Shown: positions 57,923-64,000 of the stretch, piece after piece
Numbering within the stretch: the stretch's first letter is position 1
Layout of the letters: each line of letters starts with the position of its first letter
NCBI GenBank assembly: GCA_949840775.1
Contig: CATKXO010000011.1
Location: 1 to 64,000, forward strand
Source: an uncultured bacterium
GTDB lineage: Bacteria > Bacillota > Clostridia > Oscillospirales > Oscillospiraceae
Length of the DNA: 64,000 nucleotides
Direction: 5' to 3'
The notes under the pieces: generated by a model
What the model saw: only the letters and a program-made list of their open reading frames with translations
Told to the model about the DNA's origin: nothing
The model's database searches: none
Translations under genes and position numbers: made by a program

Positions 57923-59578
57923 TCAGCCCTCCATCAATTTGCTGGCGGCGGCGGACAGCTCCTCCAGCGCCGCCTGGGCCTTCGCTTCACTGTCCTCCCG
58001 GACGGACAGGTAGAGCTTGATTTTCGGTTCGGTGCCCGAGGGCCGGACAATGACCTTGCCGCCCTTCTCCGTGTGGAACTCCAGCACCCCGCCGCCGTCG
58101 TACTGGACGATGTTGGTCACAGCGGCGTCCCCGATCTTCTCCGGGGACTGGTTCCGCAGGGCATCCATCAGCCGGTTCATGGCCTCCATGCCCACCTGGC
58201 CCTCGAAGGTCTTGGTGAGCAGGGCGTTCTGATAATAGCCGTACTCCTCATACAGGGCGTGGATGGCGTCCAGCAGACTTCTGCCCTGGCCGGCGTACCA
58301 GGCGGCGCACTCACAGGCCAGCATGACGGCGTTTACCCCGTCCTTGTCCCGGACGTGGGCCCCGGACAGATAGCCGTAGCTCTCCTCAAAGCCGAAGATA
58401 TACCGCTCCTTATGGCCATCCCCCTCCAGCAAACCGATTTGCTCCCCGATGTACTTAAAGCCGGTGAGGGTGCGGCGCAGCTCCACGCCGTAGTGCTGGG
58501 CAATAGGCGTGGCCATGTCGGTGGAGACGATGGTGGTGACAGCCACCGGATTTTTCGGCATGGTCCCCCGGTCCAGCCGGGTGCGGCACAGGTAGTCAAA
58601 GAGGAGAACCCCCATCTCGTTGCCGGTGATCAGGCGGTAGCCCCCCTTGCCGTCTGGAACGGCGGCCCCCATGCGGTCACAGTCCGGGTCGGTGCCAATG
58701 AGCAGGTCTGGCTTCACCTGGTCGCACAGCCGCAGGCCGGCCTCCATGGCCTCCCGGATCTCCGGGTTGGGGTAGGGACAGGTGGGAAAGTTCCCGTCTG
58801 GCTTCTCTTGTTCCGGGACTACGGTCAGCGACCTGACCCCCATCTTTCCCAGCAGCTTCTTTACGCACTCCAGCCCGGAGCCGTTGAGGGGGGTGTAGAC
58901 CAGCTTCAGCTTGGACACGTCGTTGCCCGGCCGCAGGTCCAGCACAGCGTCCACAAAGGCGTCCAAACATTCATCGCTGATCCAGCGGATGGTTCCCTCG
59001 GCCACGGCCCGGTCAAAATCAACCAGCTTTACCCCGTCGAAGCAGTCGGTTTTTTCCATGGCGGCCAGCACCTTACTTGCCGCCTCTGGGGTGATTTGAC
59101 AGCCGTCCGCCCCGTAGACCTTGTAGCCATTATATTTGGCGGGATTGTGGCTGGCGGTGACGCAGATGCCCGCCCCGCAGTTCAAGTACCGAACCGCCCA
59201 GCTCAGGGCGGGGGTGGGCTCCAGCCGGGGATAGAGCCAGGCGGTGATGCCGTTGGCGGCAAGGACCCTCGCCGTTTCCCGGGCGAACAGCTCCCCTTTG
59301 AGACGGCTGTCTCGGGCGATGGCCACCGCCTTGGGCAGATCGGTGGCGTTTAAGTAATCGGCCAGCCCCTGGGTGGCCCGGCGGACGGTGTAGATGTTCA
59401 TGCGGTTGGTCCCCGCTCCGATCACCCCTCGGAGTCCGCCGGTGCCGAAAGCTAAATCCCGGTAAAAACGATCCAGCACCGCCTCATGGTCATCTTTCAT
59501 TTCATGGAGCTCGGTTATGAGATCAGGGTCCTCCTCCGCTTTTTGTGTCCAAAGAGTATAGAGCGTCTTAGTGTTCAT
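57923..59578 (-). CDS. Phosphoglucomutase/phosphomannomutase family
   Basis: 551 residues, alpha-phosphohexomutase superfamily. The catalytic serine lies in ICVTASHNPAKYNGYKVYG, the metal loop in DPDCDRMGAAV, the sugar loop near GFEESYGYLSGAHVRDKD, and the phosphate loop in VRPSGTEPKIKLYL. It interconverts glucose-1-P and glucose-6-P (or the mannose pair); long firmicute members are PgcA-like. It is the first gene of the pgcA-GH1-GH36 operon. AAGGAGG precedes the ATG. It might handle glucose-1-P if phosphorolysis occurs, but no phosphorylase is visible here. Confidence 0.93.
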   Translation of the reverse strand: MNTKTLYTLWTQKAEEDPDLITELHEMKDDHEAVLDRFYRDLAFGTGGLRGVIGAGTNRMNIYTVRRATQGLADYLNATDLPKAVAIARDSRLKGELFARETARVLAANGITAWLYPRLEPTPALSWAVRYLNCGAGICVTASHNPAKYNGYKVYGADGCQITPEAASKVLAAMEKTDCFDGVKLVDFDRAVAEGTIRWISDECLDAFVDAVLDLRPGNDVSKLKLVYTPLNGSGLECVKKLLGKMGVRSLTVVPEQEKPDGNFPTCPYPNPEIREAMEAGLRLCDQVKPDLLIGTDPDCDRMGAAVPDGKGGYRLITGNEMGVLLFDYLCRTRLDRGTMPKNPVAVTTIVSTDMATPIAQHYGVELRRTLTGFKYIGEQIGLLEGDGHKERYIFGFEESYGYLSGAHVRDKDGVNAVMLACECAAWYAGQGRSLLDAIHALYEEYGYYQNALLTKTFEGQVGMEAMNRLMDALRNQSPEKIGDAAVTNIVQYDGGGVLEFHTEKGGKVIVRPSGTEPKIKLYLSVREDSEAKAQAALEELSAAASKLMEG

Positions 59579-59610
59579 AGCAATTCCTCCTTGCTGCTGA
59601 CTTTATACTC

Positions 59611-59638
59611 AGCATACCATGTTTATCAATAAAGTCAA
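59611..59638 (-). promoter_or_regulatory. Promoter of the pgcA-GH1-GH36 operon
   Basis: Minus strand TTGACT (59638-59633), 16-nt spacer, TATGCT (59616-59611). The 175-nt divergent gap to the LacI gene is AT-rich. Confidence 0.6.
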
Positions 59639-59683
59639 GTAAAATTTAATCTTAATTTTCTTTCTTGTAACTTTCACACATTA

Positions 59684-59721
59684 TTGACGCGGGAGGAAAA
59701 AAGGCTTATAATAAGCTAAAA
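59684..59721 (+). promoter_or_regulatory. Promoter and operator of the LacI gene
   Basis: TTGACG (59684-59689), 17-nt spacer, TATAAT (59707-59712). Overlapping the -10 and start is AATAAGCTAAA (59710-59720), the exact complement of TTTAGCTTATT found at 60853-60863 before the solute-binding protein gene. Shared operator candidate for autoregulation. Confidence 0.7.
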
Positions 59722-59753
59722 GAAGAACTGTTTGAAGAATAGGAGCTGGTATC

Positions 59754-60764
59754 ATGGGAAAACCGGTCCGAATGGCGGATATTGCGGAGCAATTAAATAT
59801 CAGCGTGGTCTCCGTCTCCAAGGCCTTGGCAGGAAAGCCGGGGGTAAGCGAGGAGATGCGGGCCAAGGTGGTTGCCCTGGCCCGGCAGATGGGCTACGCG
59901 GGGAGGTCCGGCTCCGAATCCGGCAACACTGGGGGGACCGGCAACATTGGTGTGCTGGTGTCTGACCGCTTTTTCAACGAGAATACCTTTTACAGCAACC
60001 TCTACCGCTCCCTGGTTCTGTCCAGCACCGGCGAGGGGCTGACCTGTATGCTGGAAATCGTCTCGGACGAGGTGGAAAAAGCCGGTCAAATGCCCACCCT
60101 TGTAACGGGGCGTAAGGTGGATGGTCTCATCTTTATGGGGAATCTGGACTTGGATTATCTGCGCACCGTGACGGCCAGCGGACTGCCCTGTATTCTGCTG
60201 GACTTTTACATCCCCTGCGGGCCGCTGGACTGCGTTGTCAGCGATAATTTAGAGGGTGGCATTGCCCTGACGGAACACCTTCTGTCCCAAGGTTGCCAGG
60301 AGATCGGCTTTGTAGGCAGCATATGGGCCACCTCCAGCATTATGAGCCGCTATCTGGGCTATCAGCAGGCCCTGCGTATGGCGGGGATTGTCCCCCAGGA
60401 GGATTGGCTTTTGGATGACCGGGATATCAATGGGCTGTTTATCCCGATCCAACTGCCTGAGCGGCTGCCCCGGGCGTTTTTGTGCAGCTGCGACGAGGTG
60501 GCCTATAACCTTGTAAAATCCTTGCAGGACAGAGGGCTTCGGGTTCCCGAGGATGTAGCCGTGTGCGGCTATGACGATTTCCGCTATGCCACGCTGTCTC
60601 AGCCAACGCTGACCACTTATCAGGTCAATGTGGAGTTAATGGCCAGGATGGCGGTGAGTCATCTGGCAGAACAAATCCGGCATGAAGCGAATCTGGGTAT
60701 ACGCTTTACTGTTCCAGGCAAACTTGTCATACGGGAAAGCAGCAAAATTGAGCGGCGGGAATAA
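59754..60764 (+). CDS. LacI-family transcriptional regulator
   Basis: 336 residues. HTH about 4-52 (RMADIAEQLNISVVSVSKALAGKPGVSEEMRAKVVALARQMGY), then a periplasmic-binding-like sensor (about 62-330: NIGVLVSDRFFNENTFYSNLYRSLV; VSDNLEGGIALTEHLLSQG; VAVCGYDDFRYATLSQPTLTTY). The RBS is AGGAG 8 nt upstream. It lies between the divergent glycosidase operon and the downstream ABC importer, and its candidate operator occurs in both plus-strand promoters, so it likely controls the whole glycoside locus. A terminator follows. Confidence 0.92.
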   Translation: MGKPVRMADIAEQLNISVVSVSKALAGKPGVSEEMRAKVVALARQMGYAGRSGSESGNTGGTGNIGVLVSDRFFNENTFYSNLYRSLVLSSTGEGLTCMLEIVSDEVEKAGQMPTLVTGRKVDGLIFMGNLDLDYLRTVTASGLPCILLDFYIPCGPLDCVVSDNLEGGIALTEHLLSQGCQEIGFVGSIWATSSIMSRYLGYQQALRMAGIVPQEDWLLDDRDINGLFIPIQLPERLPRAFLCSCDEVAYNLVKSLQDRGLRVPEDVAVCGYDDFRYATLSQPTLTTYQVNVELMARMAVSHLAEQIRHEANLGIRFTVPGKLVIRESSKIERRE

Positions 60765-60779
60765 GTACACTATAAAGCT

Positions 60780-60820
60780 CAAGCGGGGCTGAATCGTTGA
60801 TTCAGCCCCGCTTGTTTTTT
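60780..60820 (+). terminator. Terminator after the LacI gene
   Basis: 16-bp perfect stem CAAGCGGGGCTGAATC (60780-60795) with its complement (60799-60814), 3-nt loop, then T6. Confidence 0.92.
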
Positions 60821-60852
60821 ATAAACCTGGTAAGCTGTCGTCTTTCACAAAA

Positions 60853-60969
60853 TTTAGCTTATTTAATTATTTATATCGACTAAATTTAGTTTTATGTATT
60901 GACTTAAAATAAAAAATGAATATACTGTGAACTAGATTAAATATTAGCTTAACGAGTTAATATTTAGCT
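60853..60969 (+). promoter_or_regulatory. Promoter of the ABC importer with TTAGCT operator repeats
   Basis: TTGACT (60899-60904), 16-nt spacer, TATACT (60921-60926). Around it are TTTAGCTTATT (60853-60863, matching the LacI-promoter site), palindrome ACTAAATTTAGT (60879-60890), and AATATTA...TAATATT flanking TTAGCTTAACGAGTTAA (60942-60963), then TTTAGCT (60963-60969). The spacing of sites upstream and downstream of the promoter fits repression by LacI-type dimers with looping. Confidence 0.7.
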
Positions 60970-60990
60970 GAAAAATTAGGAGGTACTGTT

Positions 60991-62403
60991 ATGAAAAAAG
61001 CGATTGCCCTGGCCCTGTCTCTGGCTATAACCGCCGGCCTGCTGGCCGGCTGCGGCGGAGGAGGTAAAAAGACCGAAATTCCTGAGGTCAACCTGCCCGC
61101 CATCAACGAGATCAATCTGGGCACCGACTATCAGGACATCACCGCCACCGTGAAAGTGCTCACTAACCGCACCGACATTGTGGACACCAAGTACGCCGAG
61201 TACGCCGCTGAGTTTCAAAAGCTCTACCCCAACATCACCGTGGAGTACGAGGCGGTCAGCGACTATGAGGAGGCCCTGAACCTCCGCCTGCCCAACGGCG
61301 ACTGGGGCGATATCTGCTTCATCCCCTCCACCGTGGCCAAGAGCGATATGGGCAATTATTTCTCCCCCTTGGGCAAGGTGGACACCCTGGATGAGATCTA
61401 CTATTTCATCCCTGACAAATCCTTTAACGGCACCGTCTATGGCATTGCCAACGGCGGCAACGCCGACGGCATCGCCTACAACAAGGCGGTATTTGAGGCC
61501 GCTGGCTACACCTCCGACCAGGACAAGCTGGACGCCGACGCCTCCCTGAAACCTCTGCCCGCCACCCCGGATGAGTTCATGCAGGCCCTGCGGGACATCA
61601 AGGAGAAGACCGACGCCATCCCCCTGTACACCAACTTCTCCGACAAGTGGCCCATGGGCGCCTGGGACGCCTACATCGCCGTGGCCGCCACCGGCGACCC
61701 CGACTTCCGCAACTACAAGCTGGTCCACACCGCCAACCCCTTCACCAACAAGGGCGACGGCACCGGCCCCTACGCTGTGTACTCCATCCTGTACAGTGCC
61801 GTGGCCGAGGGCCTGGTGGAGGCCGACCCCATGAGCTCCGACTGGGAGGGCTCCAAGGGCATGATTAACCGGGGCGAGATCGGCTGCATGGTGCTGGGCT
61901 CCTGGGCGGTGCAGCAGTTTAAGGAGGCCGGCAACAACCCCGAGGACGTGGCCTACATGCCCTTCCCCATCACCGTCACTGACAGCGAAGGCAACCGCGT
62001 CACCTCCGCCGGCGGCAACTACAGTTACGCCATCAACAACAAAAACGACGAGAACCAGCAGATCGCCTCCATGGTCTATCTGAAGTGGCTGCTGGAGGCC
62101 TCCCCCATCTACAAGGACGAGGGCTGCATCGCCGCCCTGAAGAGCGTGCCCCAGCCCGACTTCCTCACCGACTTTGAGGGCATCGAGCTCATTCCCAACG
62201 CCGCCGCCCCCGAGGGCGAGGAGGACTTCTTCGACAAGGTGAACCTCCAGAGCGAGGTGGGCATCAACAATGACGACTACCCCGACTGCAATATCGTGGA
62301 GCACGCCCTGCTCAAGGACAAGACGCTGGACGAGATCATGAACGAGTGGAATGAGAAGTGGACCGCCGCCCAGACCGAGCTTGAGATGGAGATTAAGTTT
62401 TAA
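60991..62403 (+). CDS. Sugar ABC transporter solute-binding lipoprotein
   Basis: 470 residues. Lipoprotein signal MKKAIALALSLAITAGLLAGCGGG with Cys about 22. Family 1 binding-protein fold: TVKVLTNRTDIVDTKYAEYAAEFQKLYPNITVEYEAV, VPLYTNFSDKWPMGAWDAYIA, MVLGSWAVQQFKEAGNNPEDVAYMPFP, and YAINNKNDENQQIASMVYLKWLLE. It captures an oligosaccharide, most likely an alpha-galactoside given GH36 and the LacI regulator (inference). AGGAGGT lies 6 nt before the ATG. It is the first gene of the importer operon. Confidence 0.9.
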   Translation: MKKAIALALSLAITAGLLAGCGGGGKKTEIPEVNLPAINEINLGTDYQDITATVKVLTNRTDIVDTKYAEYAAEFQKLYPNITVEYEAVSDYEEALNLRLPNGDWGDICFIPSTVAKSDMGNYFSPLGKVDTLDEIYYFIPDKSFNGTVYGIANGGNADGIAYNKAVFEAAGYTSDQDKLDADASLKPLPATPDEFMQALRDIKEKTDAIPLYTNFSDKWPMGAWDAYIAVAATGDPDFRNYKLVHTANPFTNKGDGTGPYAVYSILYSAVAEGLVEADPMSSDWEGSKGMINRGEIGCMVLGSWAVQQFKEAGNNPEDVAYMPFPITVTDSEGNRVTSAGGNYSYAINNKNDENQQIASMVYLKWLLEASPIYKDEGCIAALKSVPQPDFLTDFEGIELIPNAAAPEGEEDFFDKVNLQSEVGINNDDYPDCNIVEHALLKDKTLDEIMNEWNEKWTAAQTELEMEIKF

Positions 62404-62428
62404 TTCTTAAAAGAGGAGGTACATCAAT

Positions 62429-63421
62429 ATGGGAAATTCCTCTGGCGCTGTCGCCCTGCGGGGCGAGCAGTCCTTCCTCAGCAAGCATCAGAAGGGCTTC
62501 GTCATCATCACCTTCATGGTGATTCCCATGGCCCTGCTCTTTCTGTTCACCTACCTGCCCTTCTTTAAAATGATCCAGTTCAGCTTCTACAACCGGAATT
62601 ACCTCAGCGAGGGCACCTGGGTGGGGCTGAAAAACTACATTGACGTGTTCAAGCGGGACGACTGCTTTAAGACGCTGCTGGTCAGCGTCTACTACATGGG
62701 CGGCGCGGTGGTCCAGCTGGTGCTGGCCTTGTTCTTCGCCACCCTGATGGTGTTCAAGGTGAAGGGCTCCAACCTGTACAAGGCCTGCCTGTTCTTTCCC
62801 TACCTGATCTGCGGCATCGCCGTAGGCTTCATCTTCAAGTTCTTCTACGCCCACGGCTACGTGCTGGACAACATCCTCATGGCTCTGGGGGTGGCGGAGG
62901 AGAACATCCCCCTGTGGCTCCAGGACACCCGGATCAACAACATCGCCCTGGTGGCCACCTCCGTGTGGCGGTACACCGGCCAGAACATGGTCATGTTCAT
63001 GGGGGCCATGATGAGCGTGGACAGCACTCTCTATGAAGCCTGCGCCCTGGACGGGGCCAACAACTGGCAAAAATTCCGCTACATCATTCTGCCCTCCATC
63101 AAGACCATCATCGTCCTGAATCTGATCCTGGCGATCTCCGGCTCCCTGTGCGCCTTCGAGCCCCCCTACGTCATCACCAACGGCACCATGGGCACCGGCA
63201 CCTACTTCGTCATTATGAACCGGATCGCCCACGAGAATCAGAAGGTGGGCTTGGCCTGCGCCATGGCTATCGTGCTGCTGGTTATCATCATCCTGTGCAC
63301 CGTGGGCCAGAAGCTGTTCTTCAAGTACGCCTATCAGACCAGCGACGACGGTTCCGACCCCCGGCCCCGGCTGAAAAATGAACGGTATGCCGCCAAGAAG
63401 GCGGGAAAGGCAGGTGTGTGA
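62429..63421 (+). CDS. Sugar ABC transporter permease (MalF/LacF type)
   Basis: 330 residues, six membrane segments starting GFVIITFMVIPMALLFLFTYLPFFKMIQFSFY. EAA loop near 210: SVDSTLYEACALDGANNWQKFRYIILPSI, matching the conserved EAA...G motif for ATPase docking. GAGGAGG precedes the ATG, 25 nt after the binding-protein stop. It forms the channel with the partially visible permease downstream; the ATPase is outside the window or shared (MsmX-like). Confidence 0.93.
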   Translation: MGNSSGAVALRGEQSFLSKHQKGFVIITFMVIPMALLFLFTYLPFFKMIQFSFYNRNYLSEGTWVGLKNYIDVFKRDDCFKTLLVSVYYMGGAVVQLVLALFFATLMVFKVKGSNLYKACLFFPYLICGIAVGFIFKFFYAHGYVLDNILMALGVAEENIPLWLQDTRINNIALVATSVWRYTGQNMVMFMGAMMSVDSTLYEACALDGANNWQKFRYIILPSIKTIIVLNLILAISGSLCAFEPPYVITNGTMGTGTYFVIMNRIAHENQKVGLACAMAIVLLVIIILCTVGQKLFFKYAYQTSDDGSDPRPRLKNERYAAKKAGKAGV

Positions 63422-63422
63422 T

Positions 63423-64000
63423 ATGGGAAGTAAGTTGAAAGCCAGCACCCCTGGCGCCATCGCCTTCGGGATTCTGAAATATGTCTGCCTCATCGGCGCG
63501 TCCATCATCGCCATCCTCCCCGTCCTGGTCTGTGTGTTCACCGCCTTCAAGACCAACGAGGAGTATCAGGTCACCTCTCCCCTGGACCTGCCCGCCTCCT
63601 TCGGCTATTTGACCAACTTCAAGGAGGCCTGGAGCAAAGCCAGCATGTTCACCGGCTTTCGAAACACCGCCGTTGTGCTGGTGTTCGTGCTGATTTTGTC
63701 CATCTTTTTCAGCGCCACCCTGGCCTATGTCCTGAACCGCTTCCGGTTTGCGGGCAACGGCACCATCCGCAACCTGTTCATGTTCGCCTCCCTCATCCCC
63801 GGCATCGCCACCCAAGTGACGGTGTACCAGATCATGTATAATCTGGGCCTCATCAACCACCTGTACGGCTATGTCATTGTGCTGTGCGGCACAGACATTA
63901 TCTCCATCTACATCTTCCTCCAGTTCTTCGAGAATCTGCCCGTCAGCCTGGACGAGAGCGGCATCATCGACGGCTGCACCTACTTCGGGGTGTTCTTCAA
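63423..64000 (+). CDS. Sugar ABC transporter permease (MalG type), partial
   Basis: Starts at the ATG 63423, 1 nt after the previous stop, and runs off the right edge after 192 codons. First helix about 18-40 (YVCLIGASIIAILPVLVCVF), then FKTNEEYQ, SLIPGIATQVTVYQIMYNLGLINHLYGYVIV and the EAA-like DESGIIDGCTYFGVFF start. This is the second permease of the importer. The GH/ABC set should continue beyond the window. Confidence 0.9.
   Translation, partial: MGSKLKASTPGAIAFGILKYVCLIGASIIAILPVLVCVFTAFKTNEEYQVTSPLDLPASFGYLTNFKEAWSKASMFTGFRNTAVVLVFVLILSIFFSATLAYVLNRFRFAGNGTIRNLFMFASLIPGIATQVTVYQIMYNLGLINHLYGYVIVLCGTDIISIYIFLQFFENLPVSLDESGIIDGCTYFGVFF

Noticed and set aside
57284..59353. 689-codon plus-strand ORF over the mutase and GH1 genes
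   Set aside because: Antisense shadow with no motif; the minus-strand genes have full catalytic signatures.
1..64000. CRISPR arrays, tRNA or rRNA genes, prophage
   Set aside because: No regularly spaced direct repeats, no tRNA or rRNA sequences, and no phage structural genes or integrases were seen in the window.

Overview
This is a GC-rich chromosomal window with Gram-positive hallmarks: strong AGGAGG ribosome-binding sites, lipoproteins with LAGC/LAAC lipoboxes, a 617-residue S-layer-homology protein, fused mannitol PTS EIICBA and many LysR/GntR/DeoR/LacI regulators. Protein families, base composition and the dispersed GTAGGGGC palindromes point to a gut-associated high-GC clostridium of the Oscillospiraceae (Flavonifractor/Lawsonibacter type). 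This is inference from family resemblance, not a database match.

Layout. 0-4 kb: the start of a secreted protein, the rpsF-ssb-rpsR operon, and a GntR(YtrA)-ABC exporter operon with a textbook operator. 4-9 kb: an accessory block of two unrecognised proteins, two DUF488 proteins and a dual-OB-domain protein; two of its promoter regions share a 13-bp palindrome, and one gap could encode a structured RNA. 9-28.3 kb: a long catabolic region with three D-2-hydroxyacid dehydrogenases, two RraA-type aldolases, a DRE-TIM aldolase, a TctABC tripartite tricarboxylate transporter, an HD hydrolase, 5-oxoprolinase PxpABC beside a DAACS symporter, a glycerate dehydrogenase/glycerate kinase/aminotransferase set and three LysR regulators. 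28.3-31.5 kb: a two-gene McrBC-like restriction module. 31.5-42 kb: L-arabinose catabolism (AraD, AraA, FGGY kinase) with a YtfQRT-YjfF-type ABC importer and a divergent AraR. 42-48 kb: an SLH protein and a MacB/HlyD-type ABC efflux operon, separated by repeats. 48-52.7 kb: a divergent mannitol locus (mtlD versus DeoR-HPr-MtlA). 52.8-54.2 kb: a MocR-like aminotransferase. 54.4-64 kb: a glycoside locus (GH36 alpha-galactosidase, GH1 beta-glucosidase, phosphosugar mutase, LacI regulator, ABC importer running off the window).

How it works together. Most of the window takes up and breaks down sugars, sugar alcohols, hydroxy/oxo acids and pyroglutamate, feeding pyruvate, 2-phosphoglycerate, xylulose-5-P, fructose-6-P and glucose-6-P into central metabolism; each module carries its own regulator. 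Two accessory blocks (4-9 kb and 28.6-31.5 kb) break this metabolic pattern. The second is recognisably defence. The first is the best candidate for an undescribed system, because DUF488 and dual-OB proteins are linked to two proteins I cannot assign. Several dispersed palindromic repeat families lie between genes.
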